From positions 1,116,001-1,180,000 of the forward strand of contig CAXXIH010000001.1 of assembly GCA_963663365.2 (NCBI GenBank): DNA of 64,000 bases, given 5' to 3'. A program made the position numbers and the translations under genes. The DNA is from G963663365 sp963663365 (GTDB lineage: Bacteria; Hinthialibacterota; Hinthialibacteria; Hinthialibacterales; G963663365). Under the pieces are notes generated by a model. It was not told the DNA's origin. It was given only the letters and a program-made list of their open reading frames with translations, and did no database searches. Below, piece after piece: positions 1 to 9,477 of this stretch; the first letter of the stretch is position 1, and each line of letters starts with the position of its first letter.

Positions 1-6
1 GTTCAT

Positions 7-13
7 CCTCCTT
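7..13 (-). promoter_or_regulatory. Ribosome binding site of a gene starting just outside the window
   Basis: Read on the minus strand these bases are AAGGAGG, a full-strength Shine-Dalgarno sequence, followed by ATGAAC to the window edge. The ATG touching the site is too close to be a good start, so the real start codon probably lies at or just beyond base 1. This implies a minus-strand gene divergent from the zinc-ribbon gene at 241. Bases 14-240 show no convincing gene. Confidence 0.45.
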
Positions 14-240
14 CTCGCCGATACCCGTTTGATATTTTCGTTTCGGCCCAAAATGCTGATGGAGAACAGCGGGCCGATTGAGTCTGATTCGAAAATTATT
101 CTTTGTGTCAAGCGATTGCAGAAAGTCAATCAGACTGCCGGAGCCGCTTCGTGCGGTAGTACTGGAGGAATTGAGGAACGATAGGGCACGCCACATGCCA
201 TGTTCGATGGGGAGGCGTCCGGTGTGCCAACGAGGTCACG

Positions 241-654
241 ATGATAGCTAACTGCCAACTCTGTGGTGATTTTGCCCGCCTTGATGAATACCATCGATGC
301 AAAAAATGTGCGCCTGTTGACGATTTCCTTCTTCTGGAGGTCCGTGATTACGTTCGTACTCATGGCAAGGTGTCGATCCATGAAATTTGCGATGAATTCG
401 GAATTGAGGAATTTCGTGTTCAACGTTGGATTGCCGAAGACCGTTTGGGGTATTTGTCGCCCACGTATATATGCAGCCATTGCGGAGGGGAAGTTGTTGC
501 CGGTTTTGTGTGTCCCTGCCAGACAGAAAGAAAGCCCGACTATCAGTATCATGGTCCCACTCGCACATTAACCAAGCGGCGCGATGAGTATTGGGATCGA
601 ATCTCCCGCATTCGTAAACATCAAAGACGGGAAATATGGGCAGCGCGCAGGTAA
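241..654 (+). CDS. Small double zinc-ribbon protein with helix-turn-helix-like middle (YvyF-like)
   Basis: This is a 137-residue protein. Four cysteines at residues 5, 8, 20 and 23 form a first zinc ribbon. Residues about 32-72 look like a helix-turn-helix module (a basic stretch, then IHEICDEFGIEEFRVQRW). Cysteines 78, 81, 91 and 93 form a second zinc site, and the C-terminus is strongly basic. The N-terminal half resembles the YvyF family of small proteins found in flagellar operons, which is a family-level resemblance only. No flagellar gene is visible here. The ATG start has GAGGT about five bases upstream. It could be a nucleic-acid-binding regulator. It converges on the ABC-2 permease gene at 725. 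Confidence 0.7.
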   Translation: MIANCQLCGDFARLDEYHRCKKCAPVDDFLLLEVRDYVRTHGKVSIHEICDEFGIEEFRVQRWIAEDRLGYLSPTYICSHCGGEVVAGFVCPCQTERKPDYQYHGPTRTLTKRRDEYWDRISRIRKHQRREIWAARR

Positions 655-724
655 TTGGATTCGCCCGCCTCTTTGTTCTCTGCAATTACTCAAACAGAGG
701 ATTCCTGTGTGGGGAAACCAACCG

Positions 725-2506
725 CTACAAATTCGCTTCCGCTGCGCGAACCAGACGCCAGGAAATTAAGGTCACGAGAACGCCATAGATAATGATGAAG
801 AGCGGGCCGAACGGCTGAAACGTGGCAAGCACGTTGTTTACATGCAATCCAAGCAATTCGATATTGCCTTCTGTGCTGAGCAGCACCAAGATCGCAAAGG
901 GATTGATAAGTGTAAGCGGAAGGCCGATTCCTCCCAGCAGCAGCCATCTTAGACCGGAAGGCATGGCGCCCGATATCCATGTCCCCAGCATGTGCAATGC
1001 AGGCAGGGGCAACAACAATAATCCCAGAACAAAAAGAGTTGTTGTTAAAAGGGCCACATTTGTTGAATGAAAGCGGGAAGAAAAGTGCAGGCCCAAGGCA
1101 TTGTAGAGAGCCAAGCTGAATACCAACAGAATCGGGTGAGAGATAAGCGGCACGACGTCGCGCATTTCCAAGAGCAGGTCTAATTCGTGGCCCAGCACAA
1201 TGCCATAGACCAGCAGCGTCAGCAAACCCGGCAAATAAAGAGCCAGAGCCAAGATTAAGCTAAGTTGCAGCGCCACCATAAATTTCGCCTGTACGATGGA
1301 ACGGTCGGTGACCAGAGTCGTGCGTAAGATATCCAGGGTCAGGCTATCCCGTTCACTTCCAAGGGTGGTGGCGGCCAAGGGTACAGTGAATAAGGCGGCG
1401 GCCAAGAACGGCAGAGTGAAAAACAACCAGGAGCCGCGATACGAAGCTAAAGGTAATGTGATGACCGAAACCAGAAGTGCCAAATAAAGCAAGCGCAACA
1501 AAACACTCATGCGTCCGAACCATTGCCGGTGCCGTTCCAGGCCGAGCACGGCTTGTCCTTCGGACCATTCGCGGTAGGGCGTGTCGTCTACGTCATCATT
1601 GTCCGGTATTTCTTGAGTTTTCTCGCCATTTGATCCATCGAGGAGAGTTTGAACAAAAGTCTTTGCGCCTGTTGCAAGAATTCCCAAGCGGCGTCGTGAG
1701 AAAAAAAACAGGACGACAATAAGCACTGACCAAAGAATGGCAAAATAGGTCAGACCGAGACTGGGATTGTTTGCATAGCGAGCGAGTGCCCGAGCCCCAC
1801 CCTCCGGCACTACAATGCGATCCAACGCCACCAAGGGAGATAAATCATGAAGGCCGAAATTGTAAATAGGTGGAGATTTCCATTCCAAGGTTAAAACATA
1901 GTGCCAAACCGACGGGCCGAATGGGATTACAACTGCCACCAGAAAGACCACGATTACAGTAAGTAAATAAGTCTCGTAAACCTTTGGGCGGAATGTCGAA
2001 CAAAACAGTCCCAACATGCCATACCCCAAGGCCGTGCATACGCTAAGCAGCTCCGCCATGACGATTTCTTGGGGATCGATGCCTCCAGCCAGTAAAGAAA
2101 GAGACAACGTAGGGACGGTCGCCAAAAGGACCAGGAGGACAAAGGCGATTGAGGAAACAAACTTTTCCCAAATCACTTTCGTCATTCGTATCGGTGACGA
2201 GAGCAACAGGAACAGGGTGTCGCGTTCTCTCTCTGCGGCTATGGCCGATGCGGCCACAAGGGGGGCCAAGGCGCTTAAAATGAAGAGCTGCCCTCGCAAA
2301 AGGCTGCGGAAAAGCGTTCGGCCTTGAGAGGTGAGGCGGGCGGGTTGTTCCTCGAGGGCGGCGCTCATCCAAGCGGAACGCACTCCGGTCCAGCTTTGGG
2401 CCACGACACCGGCGATAAGAATTAGGGCAAAGAAAATAAGCACGAACGCCCATCGGCTGCGCAAGAATGTTGTTAGGTCACGTTTGAGTATGGGCGCTGC
2501 TAGCAA
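725..2506 (-). CDS. ABC-2 type transporter permease, internally duplicated
   Basis: This 593-residue integral membrane protein has two successive ABC-2 type permease halves. The typical cytoplasmic motif, an ER..T/L..L segment followed by a charged helix ending in a lysine, occurs near residues 89-115 and again near 380-410. Each copy is preceded by a hydrophobic helix. It is the third copy of the architecture seen in the genes at 17848 and 19653. The start is a TTG with GGAAGG nine bases upstream; no ATG lies before the in-frame stop. It is divergent from the large membrane protein gene at 2712 and has no ATPase partner on its own strand. The ATPase at 5581 is the likely energy source, which is an inference. 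Confidence 0.82.
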   Translation of the reverse strand: MLAAPILKRDLTTFLRSRWAFVLIFFALILIAGVVAQSWTGVRSAWMSAALEEQPARLTSQGRTLFRSLLRGQLFILSALAPLVAASAIAAERERDTLFLLLSSPIRMTKVIWEKFVSSIAFVLLVLLATVPTLSLSLLAGGIDPQEIVMAELLSVCTALGYGMLGLFCSTFRPKVYETYLLTVIVVFLVAVVIPFGPSVWHYVLTLEWKSPPIYNFGLHDLSPLVALDRIVVPEGGARALARYANNPSLGLTYFAILWSVLIVVLFFFSRRRLGILATGAKTFVQTLLDGSNGEKTQEIPDNDDVDDTPYREWSEGQAVLGLERHRQWFGRMSVLLRLLYLALLVSVITLPLASYRGSWLFFTLPFLAAALFTVPLAATTLGSERDSLTLDILRTTLVTDRSIVQAKFMVALQLSLILALALYLPGLLTLLVYGIVLGHELDLLLEMRDVVPLISHPILLVFSLALYNALGLHFSSRFHSTNVALLTTTLFVLGLLLLPLPALHMLGTWISGAMPSGLRWLLLGGIGLPLTLINPFAILVLLSTEGNIELLGLHVNNVLATFQPFGPLFIIIYGVLVTLISWRLVRAAEANL

Positions 2507-2711
2507 GATGTTAGCCCTTCCAACCTTTCCTATCCCTTAACGATTCACTCCCGATATCCATAACCCCTGCACCCAGGCAGCCGTTCCATAATTCATGAAG
2601 ATTTGTTGCACGCCTGACGCGGCGAGTCAAATACGTTAACCTTCTATACCAGAGAGAGCATTCCCGTTATTTCGGAGAATGCCCCTTGCCTTTTTTTGAA
2701 AGCGGGCCCAA

Positions 2712-5459
2712 ATGGGGATTAAGCCACGTAAGACCATAGACCGGTGGATGTTGATGAAGCAACCATTCCTCTTCGATCCGGCGTGTTCCAGCGGTTGCAG
2801 GCCATGGATTGTATGTTTCCCGGCTTTGCGGCGAGCTTTGGTAACCGGACTGTTTGTGTTGTGTGCCATATCGGCGCTCTCCCAAGATCTTGAAGCCGAA
2901 AAAGACCCTTTTAGGGCTGAAATGATCGGGGCTGGCTTTTCAGATGGTCTCTTGATCCGCCGGGAGAATACTTGGATTCCCTTTACCGTGGTCTTGGCGA
3001 ATGATGGTGATTCCCTGTCCGGTGAACTGGTAATTAGCATCAACGAAACAGATATTAAGTATCACACGCCTGTTGATTTGCCCGGTGGATCACGAAAAGT
3101 CGTTCGGCTAGCGGTCTATCCCATGACCTCAACCGATGAATTTAAAATTGATTTTGTGCATGGGAGTGGATTACTGCGGACGGAATTATCGCCCCGGCTC
3201 GCAGTTTTGGCTCTCGATCCACAGATTGAGTTAGTAGCTATCATCGCCTCATCCGAAGGCCAACACCGCCGTCTCGGTATTTTCGATCCGGAATCGGAGA
3301 GTGCGATCCGGCGGGTAATCTATGCTGAACCGATCACTTTGCCCGAGCATTGGCTTGCCTACGCAGGGATCGATGCGTTGGTATGGGATGGTGGCAGCGT
3401 GGAGGAATTGACTGAGGCCCAACAAGACGCCCTGAGTACATGGATTCAAATGGGCGGTCATCTGGTCCTCTCGTTGGGGGAGAGTTGGAACGATCTTAAT
3501 GGATCCAGTTGGTCGCGTTTTCTGCCTGTTAATTTCGATGGTTCTGAAGTTATCCCGGCCGGGACAAAGGTTAAGTGGCCGGGCGCACAAGAGGATGTCA
3601 CCCTCGATCGCGATACGGTTGTGGCAACCACCAGCAGCCCATTACCTGTCGATGCCGTAGTCGCCCTGCGTACGGAACGGATCGATGCTTCGCCACGCGG
3701 AAAATCGTTGTTGATCCGTCAAAAATCCGGGGCAGGTGTTATCGACACGCTTTTATTTTCGATTGCGGGCAATCAACCGCGTCTGCTCCCGGATGAGTAC
3801 GACCGTAACCTCTTAGATATACTTGTTGGATCGAATGCGCGCCTTCCCCAGCTGGCAGCCAATCAAGTTGAGCCATCCGCAGCCAGTTTTCTCCGAACCG
3901 AAGTGCAGGGTGAATTGCCCAGTGCCTGGTTCATTGCCGGATTCTTAGGACTTTATATTTTACTTGTTGTTCCGGTGAATTATTTCATCTTCAGACGTTT
4001 GGGCCGTCTGGAATGGGCTTGGTTTATGGTTCCGGTTTGGGCTGTGATTTTTGCTGTTGCGGCTTACTACATCGGTTCGATTCATCAACGCGGTCAGGTG
4101 ACGGTGGCGGAATTTTCCATTGTTGAAGCCGCACCATCTTCTTCGTTCGGCCGGGCTTTGTCGCTGGTTTCTCTCTATTCTCCTGTTCGGGAAATGTATG
4201 AGATCAAGTTGGAAGACCAAATCGGATTTTTCTCATTGCATTCCGCATCCGAAAATCCCAACATGCGCATGACATCAGGCGCCGCAACGGTCGATGTTGC
4301 TCCCCTTTCTGTCCGCTATGAAGATGGAATGTCTGTCTTGGAGCGGATTTTGGTTTATCACTGGTCCCAGAAAACGGTGAAGGTGACCAGCAAAGTGAAT
4401 TTAGGCGGGGGAATTGATGTCGATTTGGATTTGAGTGGACCAACCATTGGCGGCAAGGTTCGTAACGGCTCAAAATTTACGTTGTATGACGCCGAGGTTG
4501 TTATTGGCACTGGGGTTTATGAAGTTGGAACACTCCAGCCCGGTCAAGAACAGACGCCAAGGTTTATACGCCGGTTCAGTCCAACGACGAACGATCCCAT
4601 GGCTATGATGCGCTTTCAAAGTTCGCGCAGCCGGAGAGTTGTTTCGGGGGACTGGCAAACCTGGCGTGAACATCCCGAGCGTTGGATTCGTGATCAAGCT
4701 TTGCCAATTTACCAAACCGCCTTTATGGAAGACGACTACGGCAAAGGTATGGCGTTTCTCACGGCCTATATTGAAGCACAGCTTGTTCAGCCGGAGGTCG
4801 GCAGGGGGATCGGTGAGCATTTCGGACATGCATTGGTTTGTGTTCCATTTATGCTGAAACCTGCTCACCGTGCGGAAGAACGAATCAAGCCGGAATTGTG
4901 GAGAAAGTCACATAACAATCAGCTGGCAAATATGAGCGGTATAAGCGATACCGAAAATCTATTTGTGAATCCCGGGAGCAATAATTTCGCAGGTGGAGCC
5001 GAGATTGAAGCCCATTGTCAGCTCCAACTTGCCTCTGTCCGGATCGATAAGCTGAAGATTCGATTAGGAATTGGACAGAACCACACCCGCAAAATGGATC
5101 AACGCGGGGGGAGGCAGATGTCGTTTGAAGATTACCAAGCGGCCGATCCCGGCAATTTGCGGCAGATCAAGATTGAGATGCGCCAATGGGCTACGCATGT
5201 TTGGACAGAAGTTCCTTTTGAAACCGGTGAACTGAACGAGGATCATACTCGCAATCTTCGCGATATCGTTATTACGCCTTCCAATCCCAGTTTGTTTTTG
5301 GATTGCCGCGATAGCCGTCTCCGTTTTCGAATTTCCAATCCGACGGATTGCTCGTTGATGATTCCATTGGAAGAAGTTGATATCGAAGCGGAAATATCAT
5401 CCGTTCCGACTTTGCCGCTTACACGGGAAGACGCGCGTTTATTGGGTGAAATCGATTGA
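2712..5459 (+). CDS. Large membrane-anchored protein of unknown function with amidotransferase-like fold segment
   Basis: This protein has 915 residues. A signal or anchor helix lies around residues 43-58 (ALVTGLFVLCAISAL), followed by a beta-rich extracytoplasmic part. Residues about 215-260 (ALVWDGGSVEEL, then LSTWIQMGGHLVLSLG) look like the class I glutamine amidotransferase-like segment found in VWA/MoxR cluster proteins. Two adjacent membrane helices lie near residues 405-455, and the C-terminal half is soluble. No catalytic residues can be named. The start is uncertain: ATG 2712 has no good ribosome site, and ATG 2748 or a later codon nearer the hydrophobic helix is possible. It opens the plus-strand cluster and sits 120 bases before an ABC ATPase, so it may be an auxiliary subunit of that exporter. 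Confidence 0.65.
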   Translation: MGIKPRKTIDRWMLMKQPFLFDPACSSGCRPWIVCFPALRRALVTGLFVLCAISALSQDLEAEKDPFRAEMIGAGFSDGLLIRRENTWIPFTVVLANDGDSLSGELVISINETDIKYHTPVDLPGGSRKVVRLAVYPMTSTDEFKIDFVHGSGLLRTELSPRLAVLALDPQIELVAIIASSEGQHRRLGIFDPESESAIRRVIYAEPITLPEHWLAYAGIDALVWDGGSVEELTEAQQDALSTWIQMGGHLVLSLGESWNDLNGSSWSRFLPVNFDGSEVIPAGTKVKWPGAQEDVTLDRDTVVATTSSPLPVDAVVALRTERIDASPRGKSLLIRQKSGAGVIDTLLFSIAGNQPRLLPDEYDRNLLDILVGSNARLPQLAANQVEPSAASFLRTEVQGELPSAWFIAGFLGLYILLVVPVNYFIFRRLGRLEWAWFMVPVWAVIFAVAAYYIGSIHQRGQVTVAEFSIVEAAPSSSFGRALSLVSLYSPVREMYEIKLEDQIGFFSLHSASENPNMRMTSGAATVDVAPLSVRYEDGMSVLERILVYHWSQKTVKVTSKVNLGGGIDVDLDLSGPTIGGKVRNGSKFTLYDAEVVIGTGVYEVGTLQPGQEQTPRFIRRFSPTTNDPMAMMRFQSSRSRRVVSGDWQTWREHPERWIRDQALPIYQTAFMEDDYGKGMAFLTAYIEAQLVQPEVGRGIGEHFGHALVCVPFMLKPAHRAEERIKPELWRKSHNNQLANMSGISDTENLFVNPGSNNFAGGAEIEAHCQLQLASVRIDKLKIRLGIGQNHTRKMDQRGGRQMSFEDYQAADPGNLRQIKIEMRQWATHVWTEVPFETGELNEDHTRNLRDIVITPSNPSLFLDCRDSRLRFRISNPTDCSLMIPLEEVDIEAEISSVPTLPLTREDARLLGEID

Positions 5460-5580
5460 ATTGAGCGCCAAAGAGATGTTGAAGGCTAATGATTTGTTTC
5501 TTGAAACGTTATTCGCTCCCTTTGGGGAGAGAACGAATAGAACCGCTAGGTACCGCTGTCATAAAGAAGGGAAGAGCTGA

Positions 5581-6507
5581 ATGATTCGCGTAGAAAACTT
5601 CAGCAAACGTTACGGCGACCTTTGGGCCGTTCAAGATTTCAACTTGCATGTTGAAAAGGGTGATATTTTCGGATTTATCGGCCCCAATGGCGCAGGAAAA
5701 ACCACGACGATCCGTTTCTTGGCGACTCTGCTTAAACCGACGACGGGGCGTGCTTGGGTTAATGGGCATAGTGTGACCGACGATCCGATGAACGTGCGCC
5801 GTAGTATGGGGTATATGCCCGATTCCTTTGGCGTATATGAAGGGATGCGTGTTTGGGAGTATCTCGATTTCTTTGCTGCGGCCTACAATATCAAGCGGGA
5901 TAAACGCAAAGCGATTATCCGGGATGTCATTGAACTTCTCGATTTGGGCAATAAGCGGGACGATTTTGTTGAAGGTTTATCCCGTGGTATGCGGCAGCGG
6001 CTTTGTCTTGCCAAAACGCTCGTACATGATCCTGAAGTTTTAATTTTAGATGAACCGGCTTCTGGTTTGGATCCCCGCGCACGTCATTATGTGAAAGAAC
6101 TGCTTAAAGAATTGCGCACGATGGGGAAGACGATTTTTATCTCGTCCCACATCCTTTCGGAGTTGGCCGATTGCTGCAACAAAATCGGAATTATGGAGCG
6201 CGGTCAATTGCTGGCATCCGGAGCCGTGAAAGATATCTTGGCCAAAGTGCGTGAGCATATGATTTTGGAAGTAGAACTTTTGGCGCCGGATGAGGAAGCG
6301 GAGAGCCTGATTTGGAAAATCCCCGGCGTTTCCAAAGTCGAGGTGTTCGGCACAGTGATCCGTATCGAATTCAGCGGTGACCTGCGCGAACTTCCTAAAA
6401 TGAATAAAGCCCTGGTCGAGCGTGGTATCCCCATTCTTTATTTTCGCGATGTCCCCGCCGACCTGGAAGAAGTATTTATGTCAGTAACCAAGGGAGAAGT
6501 CGCCTGA
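5581..6507 (+). CDS. ABC transporter ATP-binding protein (ABC-2 exporter type)
   Basis: This 308-residue ATPase has all the ABC motifs: Walker A GPNGAGKTT at residues 34-42, a signature LSRGMRQRL, Walker B VLILDEPASGLDP and an SSHIL switch histidine. A C-terminal regulatory domain of about 90 residues resembles CcmA/GldA/NatA type exporter ATPases. It most likely energises the ABC-2 permeases of this region (genes at 725, 17848 and 19653), the only export-type permeases visible. A purine-rich site (GAAGGGAAGAG) precedes the ATG. The preceding 121 bases contain an imperfect hairpin around 5511-5538 and no gene. Confidence 0.9.
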   Translation: MIRVENFSKRYGDLWAVQDFNLHVEKGDIFGFIGPNGAGKTTTIRFLATLLKPTTGRAWVNGHSVTDDPMNVRRSMGYMPDSFGVYEGMRVWEYLDFFAAAYNIKRDKRKAIIRDVIELLDLGNKRDDFVEGLSRGMRQRLCLAKTLVHDPEVLILDEPASGLDPRARHYVKELLKELRTMGKTIFISSHILSELADCCNKIGIMERGQLLASGAVKDILAKVREHMILEVELLAPDEEAESLIWKIPGVSKVEVFGTVIRIEFSGDLRELPKMNKALVERGIPILYFRDVPADLEEVFMSVTKGEVA

Positions 6508-6583
6508 TCTTCGTCGTTGGTGGGATTTGTTGACGTTACGAGCTCTGCGGCGTACCGTACTTGTATAGTGAAGGAGTCAGCTC

Positions 6584-8254
6584 ATGGCCGATCCACAGAA
6601 GCGGAAGATCGATCCCGATCAAATCGTACACGACCGTAACGCCGTATTGCGTGCCATCCGCTCAGTGCGGAAGCGCTGCAATTTAAATGCCGGCATCATT
6701 GCCCTATCACGCTGGCTGTTCTGGGGGCTGTTAAGTGCTCTTGTTGTTGATGTTGGGCTTAAGGTCTTTGGCATTGGTGGATGGTCTTGGATTTTGGTGG
6801 GTGGCGGCTCTGCTTTGGGCTTGGCAGCGGCGGCTTTTGAGTTCAACCGGAGGCGGATTACCCAGCAAATGGCGGCCATTCGTGCCGATGAAGTCCTGCG
6901 GCTTAAAGAGAGGCTGTCCTCGGCTCTTGAACTAAGCATCGAGCATGCGCCCGGAAATCAGGAAGAAGAGGCGTGGGATACACTCCTTTTGGCATCGGCC
7001 AGCCACGCTGTAGATGGGCTTCACGTACGGCATCATTTCCCGTTGGCCCTGACCCGGGAGGGGCGTTGGCTGTGGTGCCCGTTGGCCTTTGTGTTGATCT
7101 CCGCGCTATTCATGCCGGCATTGGATCTTTGGACCGGTGGAGGGCCCGAAGCGTATGCCAATCTGACAATGATCCCCAAAGAGGAATTGAGCGCCGAGAC
7201 CCTGGAATTGGCCGAACTAGCCGAGCAGATGCGTCTCGAACAAAACGAGAAAAAAGAAAAGGTCACCGAGACCTCGAAGATGGTCAATGAAATCGATGAT
7301 CTGGCCAACGAAATGCGCACCGGCAAAATGGAAAAGCGTGATGCAATGGCCAAACTGGCTGACCTTTCCAATCGCATCAAAGAAAGACGCGACGCGCTGG
7401 GGAATAGTCCGCAATCGTCAAATATGAAAATGCTCATGAAGCCCCAAGAAATGAGCTATATGGGCGACACCTCAGAACTTTTAGAATCCCAAGAATTCGA
7501 TGAAGCGGCCAAGGCTTTGTCCCGGATTGAGGACCGGCTCAATAGCGGCAATCTTTCCGAATCGCAACTCGAACAGCTTTCCAAAGAGATGAATGCGCTG
7601 GCGGCTCAGCTCGATCCCAACAGCAATTTGGCGAAGGCTTTGTCGAAAGCGGCGAATGCACTTAAATCCGGCAGCCCTAGTGCAGCGAAGATGAATCTTC
7701 AGACCGCGCAGTTGTCGCTGATGGATATGCAGGACTTGAAGAAACAGATGGCGATGCTCGACCGCGCCTCCCAGGCTGTTGCCAAATGCCAACTAAAAAT
7801 GGCCGGTAAACCGGGGACATGCAGCAAATGCGGTTCCGGTTCTTGTCCCGGGGCCAAAGGCGGAATGTGCAAAGGGATGGGGAAGAACGGACCTTGGTCG
7901 GCCGGCGATCCGAATAAAATAGGAAATGGTCTCGGAGGTCCCGGAATCGGCCGCGGTGGCAAAGCGCCTTTTACCGCCGACGATGTGACCCTGGAAGATT
8001 CCGTACTAAAAGGGCAGATGGGAGAAGGCCAGATTCTCGGCACTTTCTTGGTCGATGGTCCGCCGGAAGAAGCCGAAGCCATGATGCAATTTTCTTCGGT
8101 TTTGGAAGTTGCCCGACAACGTGGCGAAGAAGCGATGGAAAAAGAGGTCGTGCCGATTGCCTACCGGCAGAGGGTTCGGCAGTACTTTTATTCACTTAAT
8201 AACAGCGAACAAGAATCTTCAACGGACTCCGATTCGGAAGAAGCAGGTTCATAA
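6584..8254 (+). CDS. Membrane protein with coiled-coil middle and Gly/Cys-rich segment (DUF4175-like)
   Basis: This protein has 556 residues. Two membrane helices near residues 42-85 and a third near 160-175 are followed by a long charged, glutamine- and methionine-rich helical region (about 200-395) predicted to form coiled coils. A short cysteine- and glycine-rich stretch then runs from about residue 400 to 470 and contains CSKCG and CPGAKGG. The C-terminal domain is acidic. The layout resembles DUF4175-type proteins of MoxR/VWA clusters, which have no known biochemical role. An AAGGAG site lies eight bases before the ATG. The position between the exporter ATPase and the importer genes suggests a structural or scaffold role in the same machine (inference). 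Confidence 0.65.
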   Translation: MADPQKRKIDPDQIVHDRNAVLRAIRSVRKRCNLNAGIIALSRWLFWGLLSALVVDVGLKVFGIGGWSWILVGGGSALGLAAAAFEFNRRRITQQMAAIRADEVLRLKERLSSALELSIEHAPGNQEEEAWDTLLLASASHAVDGLHVRHHFPLALTREGRWLWCPLAFVLISALFMPALDLWTGGGPEAYANLTMIPKEELSAETLELAELAEQMRLEQNEKKEKVTETSKMVNEIDDLANEMRTGKMEKRDAMAKLADLSNRIKERRDALGNSPQSSNMKMLMKPQEMSYMGDTSELLESQEFDEAAKALSRIEDRLNSGNLSESQLEQLSKEMNALAAQLDPNSNLAKALSKAANALKSGSPSAAKMNLQTAQLSLMDMQDLKKQMAMLDRASQAVAKCQLKMAGKPGTCSKCGSGSCPGAKGGMCKGMGKNGPWSAGDPNKIGNGLGGPGIGRGGKAPFTADDVTLEDSVLKGQMGEGQILGTFLVDGPPEEAEAMMQFSSVLEVARQRGEEAMEKEVVPIAYRQRVRQYFYSLNNSEQESSTDSDSEEAGS

Positions 8255-8317
8255 TCTTTTCGTTGGTTTTGGCAATTTGGATTGTTTCCTCATTGAGTAA
8301 ACACCGGGGGTAATTGT

Positions 8318-9340
8318 ATGTCTTTCTTGCGTAACTCTTTCTTTGCATTTCTGTTAGTTGGCGTATGGATTGTGGCCGGTATGTCTGGCTGTTCACAGAA
8401 GGTAGACCAAGTTGTGATTTACACATCTTTGGACCGGGATCTATCCGACCCTGTGCTGAAGCATGTTTCTGAGGTGACAGGGCTTTCGATTGTTCCGAAA
8501 TTCGATTCGGAACAAACCAAGACGACAGGACTTTTTTTACAGCTTCTTGCCGAAAAAGAGATGCCGCAGGCCGATGTGTTTTGGAACTCCGAAGTTGCGC
8601 GGACGATCCAACTAGGCAAAGACGGCGTATTGGCTCCTTATCAATCGCCTCAAGCCAAAACAATTCCTGATGCATTTAAAGATCCCAATGGATTTTGGAC
8701 CGGATTTGCGGCCCGTGCCCGGGTGATTATTTACAATACGGGGATGATTTCCGAGGCCGATGCTCCTAAAACCATGCAGGATTTATTGAATCCCCGCTGG
8801 AAAGGACGTATCGGCGTTGCCAAACCGTTTTTCGGTACCACTGCTACTCATGCCGCCGCCATTTATCACTGGCAAGGTGGGCAGGCCTTGGTCGATTACT
8901 TTAAGGCCTTGCAAGCCAATGAAACGAGATTTTTAACGGGCAATGCAACAGTCCGGGATATGGTTGCTAATGGCACGCTCGTAGCCGGATTAACCGATAC
9001 GGATGATGTTTGGGGAGCGCTGGAACAAGGCCTGCCGGTAGCCATGATCTATCCTGATGGCGCCAATGAGGGGACGCTGTTGATCCCCAATACGGTGGCT
9101 CTAATTAAAAATGGTCCTAATCCTGAAGGTGGGCGGAAATTGATTGACGCCCTGCTTTCTCCGGAGACCGAAGCCTTGCTTGCCGAGATGCGCGGCAAAC
9201 AGATTCCCTTGCATCTCCAACCGGGACAGGATTCTTCGAGTCATGTCGTAGGTGATGTTCCATTCCACCCGGTGGACTTTGCCGAAGTGGCCGAAGTTAT
9301 GCCGCAGGCGATGGAACTCCTCAAGCCGCTTTTTAATTGA
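8318..9340 (+). CDS. ABC importer substrate-binding lipoprotein, ferric/thiamine family
   Basis: This 340-residue periplasmic binding protein is a lipoprotein: the hydrophobic leader ends in MSGC with the lipidated cysteine at residue 25. It belongs to the family of FbpA/AfuA/ThiB binding proteins (VVIYTSLD at the mature N-terminus, ADVFWNSE, RARVIIYN, LTD..DVW). In ferric-binding members two adjacent tyrosines near this last segment hold iron; here the place reads TDTDDVW, so the ligand may not be ferric iron. GGGGG lies eight bases before the ATG. It is the first gene of a complete importer with the fused permease (9478) and the ATPase (11142). Confidence 0.85.
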   Translation: MSFLRNSFFAFLLVGVWIVAGMSGCSQKVDQVVIYTSLDRDLSDPVLKHVSEVTGLSIVPKFDSEQTKTTGLFLQLLAEKEMPQADVFWNSEVARTIQLGKDGVLAPYQSPQAKTIPDAFKDPNGFWTGFAARARVIIYNTGMISEADAPKTMQDLLNPRWKGRIGVAKPFFGTTATHAAAIYHWQGGQALVDYFKALQANETRFLTGNATVRDMVANGTLVAGLTDTDDVWGALEQGLPVAMIYPDGANEGTLLIPNTVALIKNGPNPEGGRKLIDALLSPETEALLAEMRGKQIPLHLQPGQDSSSHVVGDVPFHPVDFAEVAEVMPQAMELLKPLFN

Positions 9341-9477
9341 GACGCGGTTTCGGCCGGAATTCATTGGCTTTTCTGTTTTATCCACAGCATTTTTTCGAGA
9401 TGCGGTGTTTGAAAGTATGTGCCGCACGGATACCGGTCTATCCCCGAAGAACGTGAAAGCTGACTATACTCTGTGTT

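Noticed and set aside
130..552. Minus-strand frame opposite the zinc-ribbon gene
   Set aside because: It overlaps the plus-strand gene at 241, which has clear zinc ligands and a ribosome site, and its own translation shows no domain.
8318..9340. Naming the importer as a ferric iron transporter
   Set aside because: The tyrosine pair that binds iron in FbpA is absent, so only the family can be stated.
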